Below, piece by piece: positions 32,874 to 42,109 of a stretch of DNA of 64,000 nucleotides. The translations under genes and the position numbers were made by a program. The stretch lies in NCBI GenBank assembly GCA_029557895.1, contig JAKQHT010000025.1, positions 124,001-188,000 of the forward strand. The letters are read 5' to 3'. The first letter of the stretch is position 1, and the number at the start of each line of letters is the position of its first letter. The DNA comes from Bacteroidota bacterium. GTDB taxonomy: Bacteria > Bacteroidota > Bacteroidia > Flavobacteriales > Flavobacteriaceae. The notes under the pieces are model-generated. The model searched no databases and was not told the DNA's origin. It saw nothing but the letters and a program-made list of their open reading frames with translations.

Positions 32874-33839
32874 ATGGTAGGCAAGATAAAAGAAGCGGTC
32901 AGGTTTATTTACAGAATTGCGTTTGCAAGGATAAAAAGCAATGAGAACATACTTATCTATGGTATTTCTCGAGGCGGTACTACCTTGCTCGCAGAAACTC
33001 TGGTTGAAATTCTGGACGCAAGATTCGTGTGGGAACCTTTTTTTCGTTATCGAAAAGTGCCTTTTGAAAGAATCAATCCATACTCTACTCATAGGTACAA
33101 TAAACTTCAATTTTCCTGGAGCCCATATGTGGACGGTGAAGACCACAAAGAGGTCAATGGATATTTTGACAGGTTGTTGGGTTTAAAAGAAAGGAACATA
33201 AGGTTTTACAGGCATACAAATCATTCAAGGTTTGTTGATCAAAAAAAGACGGTATTTAAGTTTTGTTTTGGAAATTTCTTGTACCCATACATTGACCAAA
33301 GATATGGTTGCAAATCCATATTGCTTTTGAGACATCCTTTTGCGGTGGCGGCATCAGCGCTCAATTTTGGTTCTAACTATGATTGGCACAAGAATAATTA
33401 TGACAAATGGCGCTACAATGACAGCAAATGGGGACATGGCTTCTTTGAACAGTATAACTCCAAACGGCATCTCATTAATTCTGCTTTTACACTTATCGTC
33501 TTTCAGGCCGTTTCGCAATACAGTTTTGTTCTTTCAAAACTTAACAAGCACCATACCATCGTCGTTTATTATGAAGATATGGTAATTCATCCAGAAACCA
33601 TAGGTGGACAGTTGGAGTCACTATTGGGTTTTCCGGTTGATATTGAAGCCCTCAAGAAATCGTTTTCAAGAGAAAGTTTCAGTTCTAGCCGGGGACACAC
33701 TCAATCCGATGCCGTGGCGCAACTATCAAAATGGAAGCAGCACTGTTCAGTAGAAGAAATAGCACAAGGCTTAAAGATATTTGAGGCCTTTGGTTTTGTT
33801 CGGTATTCAGATGATATTTTGCCAATAAAAAGTTCGTAG
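32874..33839 (+). CDS. Sulfotransferase family protein (3 of 3)
   Basis: 321 residues. The P-loop-like 5'-PSB motif is GISRGGTTLLAETL (30-43), and SILLLRHPFAVAASALNFGS (about 145-164) is the 3'-phosphate-binding site with the conserved Arg and Ser. It is distinct in sequence from the sulfotransferases at 20972 and 25032, so it probably uses a different sugar or position. The gene is AT-rich. It ends two bases before the next start. Confidence 0.82.
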   Translation: MVGKIKEAVRFIYRIAFARIKSNENILIYGISRGGTTLLAETLVEILDARFVWEPFFRYRKVPFERINPYSTHRYNKLQFSWSPYVDGEDHKEVNGYFDRLLGLKERNIRFYRHTNHSRFVDQKKTVFKFCFGNFLYPYIDQRYGCKSILLLRHPFAVAASALNFGSNYDWHKNNYDKWRYNDSKWGHGFFEQYNSKRHLINSAFTLIVFQAVSQYSFVLSKLNKHHTIVVYYEDMVIHPETIGGQLESLLGFPVDIEALKKSFSRESFSSSRGHTQSDAVAQLSKWKQHCSVEEIAQGLKIFEAFGFVRYSDDILPIKSS

Positions 33840-33841
33840 GT

Positions 33842-35011
33842 GTGGAGAAACGTTTAGCCATCATCATCACACATCCCATACAGTATTACGCTCCATGGTT
33901 CCGAATGTTATCAGACCGAAAACAGTGTCGGTTAAAGGTGTTCTATACCTGGTCGCAATCTGAAACTTCTGTTACCGATCGTACTTTTGGAAAAGAGATT
34001 AAGTGGGACATCCCGCTATTGGAAGGCTATGATTATGAATTTGTCGAAAATGTATCCAAAAACCCCGGCTCGCACCATTTCTTTGGTATCGATTGTCCGG
34101 CTTTGATATCAAAAATTGAAGCATATCAACCCGATGCCATTCTTTTTTTTGGATGGAAATTCAAAAGTTATCTGTCAGCCATACGGCATTTTAAAGGAAA
34201 GGTACCGATATGGTTCCGTGGCGATTCAACTTTATTAGATGAGAAAGGCGGGTATAGATCGCTGCTTCGCAGAATGGTTCTCAAAAAAGTATATGGATAT
34301 GTGGACAGGGCATTTTATGTGGGGCAAGCCAATAAAGCATATTTTTTAAAGCATGGTTTAAAGCCATCGCAATTGGTGTATGCGCCACATGCCATTGACA
34401 ATGATAGGTTTATGGGAGAGTGCATGTCCTGTGAGCAATCTGCATCGGAATGGCGTCACAAACTGGGATATTCAAATGAAGATACCGTGGTACTGTTTGC
34501 AGGGAAGTTTGAAACCAAGAAACAGCCGGATATATTGGTTGCTGCCATAATTGCGGCCAATGATATTAGAAAAAAACCCCTAAAATTGCTTCTGGTCGGC
34601 AATGGCCCACTCGAAGCCCAGCTTCACAAAATGGCCGATGGCAATCCTCACATTCAGTTTCTGCCTTTTCAGAACCAGACCCAGATGCCGTTGGTCTATC
34701 GGTTGGGAGATCTACTTTGCTTACCATCAAAAGGACCTGGAGAAACATGGGGATTGGCTGTCAATGAAGCCATGGCCTGTGAAAGACCGGTCATTGTGAG
34801 TTCCAAAGTAGGTTGTGCTGAAGATCTGGTCATCGGTACAGATAATGGTTATGTGTTCCCGCACGATAATGTGGAAGCGCTTATCAAAATTTTGGCAGAC
34901 CTGAATTATGAAAATCTAAAAGTGTCCGGTAAACAGGCTAAAGTATATATCCAAAAGTATAATTTTGGAGCTATTGCAAATGCCATCGAAAATCAACTTT
35001 CAAAACTTTAA
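33842..35011 (+). CDS. GT4-family glycosyltransferase
   Basis: 389 residues starting at GTG. N-terminal IIITHPIQYYAPWFRML is typical of a GT4 subgroup found in capsule loci. VLFAGKFETKKQPDIL and LLLVGNGPLEAQL mark the second Rossmann domain, and GETWGLAVNEAMACERPVIVS carries the EX7E-like donor site. Cytoplasmic, no membrane segment. Confidence 0.92.
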   Translation: MEKRLAIIITHPIQYYAPWFRMLSDRKQCRLKVFYTWSQSETSVTDRTFGKEIKWDIPLLEGYDYEFVENVSKNPGSHHFFGIDCPALISKIEAYQPDAILFFGWKFKSYLSAIRHFKGKVPIWFRGDSTLLDEKGGYRSLLRRMVLKKVYGYVDRAFYVGQANKAYFLKHGLKPSQLVYAPHAIDNDRFMGECMSCEQSASEWRHKLGYSNEDTVVLFAGKFETKKQPDILVAAIIAANDIRKKPLKLLLVGNGPLEAQLHKMADGNPHIQFLPFQNQTQMPLVYRLGDLLCLPSKGPGETWGLAVNEAMACERPVIVSSKVGCAEDLVIGTDNGYVFPHDNVEALIKILADLNYENLKVSGKQAKVYIQKYNFGAIANAIENQLSKL

Positions 35012-35038
35012 TACCATAATGCCAATAAAAAAAAGCCA

Positions 35039-36316
35039 ATGGAGTTATTAACATTTCTCGGGCTGGCGCTGGTGTCATATGTGGGCTTTAAGTTTTTTAA
35101 AGCCCTAGGAAAAGAACTGCCTATATTGGACTTGATGCTGCTCATTGCAGGATTGCAATGGATTGTGGGGCCGTTTTTCGAGTATAGTTCGGACTTTCAT
35201 AATATTAAATATTATATGTATGTGCCCCAAAGTGTCTATATGGGATACATTGTGCCGGCATATGCGGTATTTGTGGCCTGTGTTATCTTGCTAAAACGAA
35301 ATTTTAAGGTGTATGCGCCGGACATTCTCGATTTTAAAAAATATTCAGAATATGGTGTCACGATTTTGTTTATTGGCGTGGCCTTCGATCTGTTGGGTTT
35401 TGTTGCTCCCGGAGCATTTGGATTTTTGGTATTTCTCATGTCAGGTTTTAAATTTGTAGGTGCCATTATCCTGTTTTTTTCCGATTCCCGTATCCATCGA
35501 TATATATTCTATGGATCCGTGGTGTTCTTGATTTATGTCTCCTTGCGAAAAGCTCTTTTTCATGATTTTATCCTTTGGAGTACTTTCTTCTATATGTTCT
35601 GGGCTATCAAGAACAGACCGTCAGCGAAGCTCAAATTGGCTACTATCATTGGAGGTTTTGCAACACTAACGATCATACAGGCTGTCAAAGCCGACTATCG
35701 CATGATGTTGAGTGAAGGTTTTGAGGGTAGTGTAGTAGATGTGTTTTTTGGTACGGTATCCCAAAAGTACGAAGCAGGTTTTTTTGAAGATGAAGAGGAA
35801 ACCTCTTACCTGAACGTGCGGTTGAACCAAGGCTGGATTATCAGTGCCATTATGGATCATGTGCCCCGAAATCGCGAATTTGCAAAAGGGAAAACAATAA
35901 AGGAGGCCATAGCCGCAAGTTTGATGCCCCGATTTTTGAACCCAAACAAAAAAGAAGCCGGAGGACAGGAAAACTTCAGGGAATATACAGGTCTGGATCT
36001 GTCCGACAGTACTTCTATGGGATTGAGCATCATCGGGGAGTTTTATGCCAATTTTGGTGTGGCTTTCGGGGTTTTACTGATGGGTATTTGGGGTATGTGC
36101 CTGGCGATGATATGGAGGCGGTTGATAAGCCATACATACAAAATACCGTTGCTAATCTTTTTTCTGCCACTGATATTCCTTCAGGTTGTCAAGGCGGAAA
36201 CAGAACTTGTTGTGGTTTTGAACCACCTTGTTAAATCGATCATCGTGGTCACTTTGTTTTTCTGGCTTACCAGACGTTATCTTAAATGGCAGATTTTTGC
36301 GGTGTTCGGTCGTTAA
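35039..36316 (+). CDS. Polytopic membrane protein, probable Wzy-type polymerase
   Basis: 425 residues with around ten to eleven hydrophobic segments and one larger hydrophilic loop at about residues 215-320 between late segments. This is the topology of O-antigen/capsule repeat-unit polymerases, which show almost no sequence conservation. The locus has a flippase, an initiating transferase, Wza and Wzc but no other polymerase candidate, which supports the assignment. It should join repeat units in the periplasm. Confidence 0.75.
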   Translation: MELLTFLGLALVSYVGFKFFKALGKELPILDLMLLIAGLQWIVGPFFEYSSDFHNIKYYMYVPQSVYMGYIVPAYAVFVACVILLKRNFKVYAPDILDFKKYSEYGVTILFIGVAFDLLGFVAPGAFGFLVFLMSGFKFVGAIILFFSDSRIHRYIFYGSVVFLIYVSLRKALFHDFILWSTFFYMFWAIKNRPSAKLKLATIIGGFATLTIIQAVKADYRMMLSEGFEGSVVDVFFGTVSQKYEAGFFEDEEETSYLNVRLNQGWIISAIMDHVPRNREFAKGKTIKEAIAASLMPRFLNPNKKEAGGQENFREYTGLDLSDSTSMGLSIIGEFYANFGVAFGVLLMGIWGMCLAMIWRRLISHTYKIPLLIFFLPLIFLQVVKAETELVVVLNHLVKSIIVVTLFFWLTRRYLKWQIFAVFGR

Positions 36317-36379
36317 TGTTTATGAATGTCGATAATGACTATCAAATTGGATGATAAATAATTGATTTTTAATCAAATA

Positions 36380-37372
36380 ATGAAATCTACGATTGTTTAT
36401 ATTTTCCGAAAACCCGATCCTAATTACAAGAGCATCGAGGGGTTGTTTGGTAATCTTGAGGAAACAGTGGCTTCGACAGCGACCACATCACGATTGGAAT
36501 TGCCCTTTTCTGGAGGAAACCTCAAGACAATTTGGTCCAACCTAAAGCATTTCAAAAAAAACAAAAACACAATCTATCATATTACAGGCGACGTACATTA
36601 TATGGCGTTGGCAACCGGAAAAAAAACCATTTTGACCATTCACGACGTCCATTCTATCGTGAAGGGAACTTTTCTCAAAAAGCTATATCTGAAATTGTTC
36701 TGGTTCTGGCTCCCGGCACTGTTTGCCAAGCGCATTACGGTTATTTCGGAGTTTACAAAGGCCGAACTCGGAAAAATCATCCCCTTTGCCAAACACAAGA
36801 TAAAGGTTGTGCATAATCCTGTGGATGCCAGATTTCATGTTGAAGATTATTTTTTTGACAATGGCAAGCCAAAAATTCTCTTATTGGGTACCAAGCCTAA
36901 TAAAAATCTCGAGCGTGTCCTAAATGCCCTGAAAGATATCCATTGCGAAATAGTACTGATTGGACAGCTTTCTGGAGCCCAAAAAAAATTGGTCGAAAGC
37001 TTGCATATGCACCCAACCGTAAAATTCGACCTTACGTTTGAAGAAATCATGACCGAATACAAGGCCTGTGACCTTTTGTGTTTTGCCTCAACCTATGAAG
37101 GCTTTGGGATGCCCATCATCGAGGCACAGGCTACCGGAAGGCCCGTGATAACTTCAGATCTCGGGGCAATGAAGGAAGTTGCCGCAGATTCGGCACTATT
37201 GGTCAATCCCTATGATGTCGATGACATTAGGGACGCAATAAAAAAAGTTATTGAAGACAGTGATTTAAGGAAAAACCTTATCAGTAAAGGACTTAAAAAC
37301 GTACAACGCTTTGGTACTGATGCCATTGCACAACAGTACATGGCCATTTATCAAGAAATGGAAAAAATATAA
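36380..37372 (+). CDS. GT4-family glycosyltransferase
   Basis: 330 residues from ATG 36380; a TTG six codons upstream is possible but less likely. HITGDVHYMAL and TILTIHDVHSI in the first half are typical of mannosyltransferase-like GT4 enzymes. The second half has PKILLLGTKPNKNLERVL and the donor motif STYEGFGMPIIEAQATGRPVITS with both Glu residues. Confidence 0.92.
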   Translation: MKSTIVYIFRKPDPNYKSIEGLFGNLEETVASTATTSRLELPFSGGNLKTIWSNLKHFKKNKNTIYHITGDVHYMALATGKKTILTIHDVHSIVKGTFLKKLYLKLFWFWLPALFAKRITVISEFTKAELGKIIPFAKHKIKVVHNPVDARFHVEDYFFDNGKPKILLLGTKPNKNLERVLNALKDIHCEIVLIGQLSGAQKKLVESLHMHPTVKFDLTFEEIMTEYKACDLLCFASTYEGFGMPIIEAQATGRPVITSDLGAMKEVAADSALLVNPYDVDDIRDAIKKVIEDSDLRKNLISKGLKNVQRFGTDAIAQQYMAIYQEMEKI

Positions 37373-37418
37373 AAGCCTGAAAATCTCGTGTTGAGCTCAT
37401 GTAACCGTACATTATAAA

Positions 37419-38570
37419 ATGCAATCAGTTAAAATTAAGGTAGGAATTTTTATTGATTGGTACTTGCCTGCTTTCAAAGCAGGAGGGCCAATACAGTCTA
37501 TCGCCAATCTGGTCGATAGGCTCAAGGACGAATTGGACCTGTACATCATAACGTCCAATAACGATCTGGGCGAGATCATGGACTTGCAGCAACTTAACAC
37601 ATGGATTGATAAAGACGGCTGCCATATCATATATTTAGATCCGGCACACCAGAACATTGGTTTTTACAAGAAACTTTTGAGACAAAACTCGTTTGATGTA
37701 GTGTATTTCAACTCAATGTTTTCAATAAAGTTTACCTTATTGCCACTATGGGTCTTGAGAAACCATCCAGTGAAAAAAGTCCTGGCAACCCGAGGCATGT
37801 TGGCCAAGGGGGCATTGGCCATAAAACCAATCAAAAAGAAGTTGTTCCTCAAGTTGTTCAAACAGATGGGCTTCCATAAAAAAGTCGATTGGCACGCCAC
37901 ATCACAAAGTGAAGCAGAAGAAATAAAAACGCACTTTGGGCAAGAACGAACCATAATTTTGGCGCCTAATTTGCCATCCTTGCATAGGCTTGAGATAGGG
38001 GAAAAGCAAAAAAAAGTAGATGAGATCCGCATATTCTTTTTGTCACGCATAGCGGTCAAAAAAAACCTGCTCGCGGCACTCGATATGCTTTCTGCAACAA
38101 AACCCTGCTATAAGATAGCATTTACCATAATAGGCCCGGTTGACGATAAGCACTATTGGGAAAAATGCCAGTCGAGAATGCAGAACATGTCTGACAATAT
38201 CAAAGTAAACTATATTGGGGCAATACCCAACCACGAATTGTCGGGACATATACGGGACGAGCATTTGCTCCTCTTGCCCACTTATGGTGAAAACTTCGGT
38301 CATGTAATCGTAGAATCGTGGCAATACGGATGCCCGGTCATCATTTCTGACCAAACGCCTTGGCACAATCTTGAGGCCCTAAAATTGGGTTATGATATTG
38401 CTCTTGAAGATAGGGATGCGTTTATAAAAGCTATTGAGCACTTTGCCGCAATGGACGGTAAGACTTACCGTGTGTGGTCCAACTCTGCACTTGAGCATGC
38501 CAAAAAGTTCACAGAAAATCCCGAAATAATAAACCAAACCCGAAGTTTATTTCTCTTGACAACACCGTGA
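37419..38570 (+). CDS. GT4-family glycosyltransferase
   Basis: 383 residues. The N-terminus (GIFIDWYLPAFKAGGPIQSI) is characteristic of a GT4 subgroup in Bacteroidota, with AGGP over the acceptor site. IRIFFLSRIAVKKNLLAAL opens the second domain, and TYGENFGHVIVESWQYGCPVIIS provides the acidic donor-binding residues. It ends 76 bases before the wcaF-like gene. Confidence 0.92.
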   Translation: MQSVKIKVGIFIDWYLPAFKAGGPIQSIANLVDRLKDELDLYIITSNNDLGEIMDLQQLNTWIDKDGCHIIYLDPAHQNIGFYKKLLRQNSFDVVYFNSMFSIKFTLLPLWVLRNHPVKKVLATRGMLAKGALAIKPIKKKLFLKLFKQMGFHKKVDWHATSQSEAEEIKTHFGQERTIILAPNLPSLHRLEIGEKQKKVDEIRIFFLSRIAVKKNLLAALDMLSATKPCYKIAFTIIGPVDDKHYWEKCQSRMQNMSDNIKVNYIGAIPNHELSGHIRDEHLLLLPTYGENFGHVIVESWQYGCPVIISDQTPWHNLEALKLGYDIALEDRDAFIKAIEHFAAMDGKTYRVWSNSALEHAKKFTENPEIINQTRSLFLLTTP

Positions 38571-38646
38571 CCGTTGGCGTATTGACATTCGGTCCCTTTG
38601 TGTTTTGGACAAGTTTGCCGATTTCTCCATACATTTGCCAATAAAG

Positions 38647-39192
38647 ATGAAAACAGATTTAGCTACATACAACAATAGTTGGTATCGACCCGGAAGTTTT
38701 TTTAAACGGATCTGTTGGTACGTTATCAACGAACTGGTCTTGAGAAACCCATTTGTTACTTTTTCAAGCGTTAAAGTGATGGTATTGAAGGCCTTTGGTG
38801 CAAGACTCGGAAAAAATGTTGTCATAAAACCAAGAGTAAATATCAAATATCCTTGGAAATTGCAAGTGGGCAACAATTGTTGGATAGGTGAAAACGTATG
38901 GATCGACAACCTTGGTCTCGTTATCATTGGCGATAATGTTTGCCTCTCTCAAGGAGCCATGCTGATTTGTGGCAACCACGATTATAAAAAGCGTACTTTC
39001 GATCTGATCGTTGGATCGATAACCATTAACGAAGGAGCCTGGATAGGTGCCAAAGCCATCGTCGGGCCGAATACCACCGTTGGTAGTCATGCCGTACTTT
39101 CATTAGGTTCTGTAGCAAGCAAAAACCTTGAAGCTTACGGCATATACCGAGGAAATCCTGCCGTGAAAGTCAAGCAGAGGATTATAGAATGA
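38647..39192 (+). CDS. WcaF-like acetyltransferase (left-handed beta-helix)
   Basis: 181 residues from ATG 38647, where family members begin (MKTDLATYNNSWYRPG); an upstream in-frame TTG would add 14 residues. Hexapeptide repeats (VVIKPRVNIKYPW, WIGENVWID, VVIIGDNV-like) form the coil, and GNHDYKKRTF places the catalytic His. WcaF-type enzymes O-acetylate lipid-linked sugars during colanic-acid-type synthesis. It overlaps the next gene as ATGA. Confidence 0.9.
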   Translation: MKTDLATYNNSWYRPGSFFKRICWYVINELVLRNPFVTFSSVKVMVLKAFGARLGKNVVIKPRVNIKYPWKLQVGNNCWIGENVWIDNLGLVIIGDNVCLSQGAMLICGNHDYKKRTFDLIVGSITINEGAWIGAKAIVGPNTTVGSHAVLSLGSVASKNLEAYGIYRGNPAVKVKQRIIE

Positions 39193-39947
39193 AAATTTCA
39201 ATCATTACAGCAACTTATAACAGTGCCAAAACCCTAAATGTTTGCATGGATTCGGTGCTTAACCAAACTTATCGGGATATTGAATACCTCATCATCGACG
39301 GAAACTCTACCGATGCCACCGTTGATCTCATAAAGGCCAAGGCGGCTGCCCATCCTCATATAGTTTGGGTTTCGGGAAAAGATAAAGGCATCTACGACGC
39401 ACTAAACAAGGGCATTGAAAAAGCTACGGGCGATGTCATCGGTTTTGTACATTCCGATGATTTTCTTGCCGATAGTACAATTGTTGAAAAAATAGCTTCT
39501 GTTTTCAATACGCAACAAGTCGATGGTGTTTATGGTAACTTGCACTATGTCAAGTTTGATGCCCCCGGCACAATTGTCAGAAACTGGGTCAGCCAACCTT
39601 TCAGGAAAGCATTGTTAAACAGGGGGTGGATGCCTGCTCATCCCACATTGTTCCTAAAAAAATCTGTTTACCAAAACCATGGTGTTTTTGATCTGACATA
39701 CAAAATAGCAGCAGATTACGATTTCATCCTTCGTGTTTTCAGTAATCCCGGATATAAATTCTTTTATCTGCCCGAAACCTTCACAAAAATGCGGGTAGGC
39801 GGGGCAAGTAACAGAAGTATCAAAAATTTGATCCTAAAATCAAAAGAAGATTATCGTGCGGCAAAGTCCAACGGATTGCCAAGGCCGTTATTTTCAGTAA
39901 TTTTCAAGAATATTTCAAAAATTCCACAATGGCTCTCAAAATCATAA
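39189..39947 (+). CDS. GT2-family glycosyltransferase, WcaA/WcaE-like
   Basis: 252 residues. GT-A fold: KISIITATYNSAKTLNVCMDSV, then LIIDGNSTDATVDLI, then FVHSDDF as the metal site, and AADYDFILRV near residue 175. The DGNSTD variant in place of DDGSTD is typical of the colanic-acid WcaE-type subgroup, which fits its coupling to the WcaF-like gene. Last glycosyltransferase of the locus. Confidence 0.92.
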   Translation: MKISIITATYNSAKTLNVCMDSVLNQTYRDIEYLIIDGNSTDATVDLIKAKAAAHPHIVWVSGKDKGIYDALNKGIEKATGDVIGFVHSDDFLADSTIVEKIASVFNTQQVDGVYGNLHYVKFDAPGTIVRNWVSQPFRKALLNRGWMPAHPTLFLKKSVYQNHGVFDLTYKIAADYDFILRVFSNPGYKFFYLPETFTKMRVGGASNRSIKNLILKSKEDYRAAKSNGLPRPLFSVIFKNISKIPQWLSKS

Positions 39948-40094
39948 CTCGCCAATGTGCAGAAAGGGGTTTATAATCTTTTTTTAATCGATGTTACAAC
40001 TTTTGGGGGTTTTCAAACGTAAATATATGAAGGTTGTTTAACGCAACAATTTTGATTTTGACCGTTTTTATTATGAATTTGCTTACTTTCACTT

Positions 40095-40102
40095 TACTTT
40101 TG
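40095..40102 (+). promoter_or_regulatory. -7 element upstream of the initiating transferase gene
   Basis: TACTTTTG fits TAnnTTTG in the 199-base gap behind the last glycosyltransferase. No -33 box at the right spacing was found, so a separate promoter for wecA-like is only possible. Confidence 0.3.
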
Positions 40103-40146
40103 CTTCAAAATCAATTTGCTCCAATCTTAAAAACGGATTGTCTGAA

Positions 40147-41283
40147 ATGATACAGGACTTACTAAACTATTTTAAACCTCAAGATTATATAGGCCTATGG
40201 CTGGCTCTTGCTTTTTTGATAGCTTTTTTGATGTCATTTATTTCTTTTCCTGCCATTTTCAATGTGGCAGAAGCCAAGCATTTAATGGACGAACCCACCC
40301 ATCGAAGTATCCATTCGGTTAAAACGCCCACGTTGGGAGGTATAAGTATCTATTTGAGCCTAGTGGTGGTAATCACGACCATTGGAGCACTTTTGGACAC
40401 AAAAATCTTGTTGTTGTTGTTGGGTGGCCTTACGATCCTCTTCTTTTTGGGGCTCAAGGACGACCTTCTGATCCTCTCGCCAAGAAAGAAATTTTTTGGA
40501 CAGGTATTGGCAGCCGGTCTCCTCATCTTTTTTACCGATACGCGCATCATGGGTTTTTCCGGATTGTTTGGCAATACCATAATGCCTTACTGGGTATCAA
40601 CATTCTTTACTCTTTTTGTTTACGTACTGGTCATCAATGCCTACAACCTTATAGACGGCGTTGATGGACTTGCCGGGTGTTTGGCGCTATTTGCAAGCGT
40701 GGCTTTTGCCCTGTTGTCCATATCGATCGATGACATAACCATGGCAACGATAGCCGTTGGGCTTATCGGGGCATTGCTGCCTTTTATCAGGTTGAATTTT
40801 TCAGAAAAAAACAAGATATTCATGGGAGATACCGGATCCATGATCATTGGATTCCTGTTGGCATTTTTTGCAGTTAGGTTTATAGCATATTCGCAAACGA
40901 ACCTAAAATCCGAATACCACGATTCTGCACCGGTTATTGCGATCGCAATCCTTTTCTTCCCGCTCTTGGATACTTTGAGGATTTTTTTTATTAGACTGTT
41001 TGTATACAAAAAAAGCCCTTTTGAAGCGGACAACAACCATTTGCACCACCGTTTCCTTGAACTCGGGTTTTCACACTTAAAAACCACTCTGTGCATTGTG
41101 TTCATCAATGTTATGATAGTTGTTGCAGCTTATTTGTTGCGAAGTGTCGATGTCCATCTGCAATTTTTCCTGCTCCTGTTAATTGGTATTTCCCTGTATT
41201 CGGTATTTTTTATCCGGCACAAAATATCCGGCAAACGTTCCAAAGCTGAAACCTTTGACAGGCTCCATGATATTAAAAAGTGA
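40147..41283 (+). CDS. WecA-like undecaprenyl-phosphate sugar-1-phosphate transferase
   Basis: 378 residues from ATG 40147 (a TTG three codons upstream is the alternative). Ten or eleven membrane segments. The MraY/WecA hallmarks are present: LKDDLLILSPRKKFFGQ with the DD pair, NAYNLIDGVDGLAG, FMGDTGSM and the late HLHHRFLELG. It transfers HexNAc-1-phosphate (typically GlcNAc-1-P) from UDP to undecaprenyl phosphate and starts the repeat unit. It is followed directly by a promoter for wza-wzc. Confidence 0.93.
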   Translation: MIQDLLNYFKPQDYIGLWLALAFLIAFLMSFISFPAIFNVAEAKHLMDEPTHRSIHSVKTPTLGGISIYLSLVVVITTIGALLDTKILLLLLGGLTILFFLGLKDDLLILSPRKKFFGQVLAAGLLIFFTDTRIMGFSGLFGNTIMPYWVSTFFTLFVYVLVINAYNLIDGVDGLAGCLALFASVAFALLSISIDDITMATIAVGLIGALLPFIRLNFSEKNKIFMGDTGSMIIGFLLAFFAVRFIAYSQTNLKSEYHDSAPVIAIAILFFPLLDTLRIFFIRLFVYKKSPFEADNNHLHHRFLELGFSHLKTTLCIVFINVMIVVAAYLLRSVDVHLQFFLLLLIGISLYSVFFIRHKISGKRSKAETFDRLHDIKK

Positions 41284-41288
41284 CTTCT

Positions 41289-41319
41289 TTTGTCAATCGC
41301 CCAATTGCAAGTATATTTG
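41289..41319 (+). promoter_or_regulatory. Promoter of wza-wzc
   Basis: TTTG (41289-41292), 19 bases, TATATTTG (41312-41319): an exact match in sequence and spacing to the Bacteroidota -33/-7 promoter, 24 bases before the wza start. The export genes can therefore be expressed independently of the upstream operon. Confidence 0.6.
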
Positions 41320-41343
41320 TGAAAAGCTTTTAAGAATTTATAG

Positions 41344-42105
41344 ATGAAAAATATTTTAATTGTGGCGTTTGTTGCATTGCTTTCCTGCTCTTGTGCCAAC
41401 AAAAAAGAGATTCTTTACGTGCAAGATGCCGAATCGTACAATAATTCCGTCATCAATTTTTCTGTGCCTATCATACAGCCAAACGATATCTTGAAGATAA
41501 CCGTCGGGACGCTGGAACCTGAAGCGGCCATTCCTTACAACAGGCCCACTGGTGACAACGCGCGATCTGTTAACTTGGAAGTCATGCAGTTGGATGGATA
41601 TATCGTTACTAAAGACCATACTATTAATTTCCCACAATTAGGAACCGTATCCACCAAGGGAATCACTTGTCAGGAATTGCAGGAATTGCTAAAAAAAATG
41701 CTCGAAGACGGTGGCCACCTTGTAAACCCGACCGTAAACGTACGATTGCTGAATGCAAAAGTAACCGTTCTGGGAGAAGTCAACCGGCCAGGCACGTACA
41801 ACTTTACTGAACAGAACATGACGTTGTTACAGGCGTTGGGCTATGCCGGAGATTTGACGATCAACGGTAAGAGAGAAGATATTTTGGTGATTCGGGAGGC
41901 CGATAGTTTAAGGCAGATATCGCACATAGACCTAACTTCTGCTAAACTTATGGAAACCCCATTTTACAACATACGCCCCAATGATGTCATTATTGTCAAC
42001 CCCAATGAGCCAAAAGTAAAAAGCGCTGGTTTTGTAGGGAATACAGGTACCTTAATCTCTGTGATTTCAATACTTTTGAGCACAATAGTCCTAATAACCC
42101 GATAA
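41344..42105 (+). CDS. Wza-like polysaccharide export lipoprotein
   Basis: 253 residues. A lipoprotein signal peptide ends at Cys15 (LLSC; Cys17 is the alternative). The Poly_export domain begins at IQPNDILKITVGT (about 44-56), and a SLBB domain follows (VTVLGEVNRPGTYNF). The C-terminal hydrophobic segment (LISVISILLSTIVLI) would act as the outer-membrane or terminal helix. It forms the outer membrane exit channel with Wzc. It has its own promoter and is four bases from wzc. Confidence 0.93.
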   Translation: MKNILIVAFVALLSCSCANKKEILYVQDAESYNNSVINFSVPIIQPNDILKITVGTLEPEAAIPYNRPTGDNARSVNLEVMQLDGYIVTKDHTINFPQLGTVSTKGITCQELQELLKKMLEDGGHLVNPTVNVRLLNAKVTVLGEVNRPGTYNFTEQNMTLLQALGYAGDLTINGKREDILVIREADSLRQISHIDLTSAKLMETPFYNIRPNDVIIVNPNEPKVKSAGFVGNTGTLISVISILLSTIVLITR

Positions 42106-42109
42106 TAAC

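Noticed and set aside
32671-32880. 69-codon open frame before the third sulfotransferase gene
   Set aside because: No recognisable motif, very AT-rich, no start signal. Its stop overlaps the sulfotransferase ATG, which could indicate coupling, but this is not enough to call a gene.
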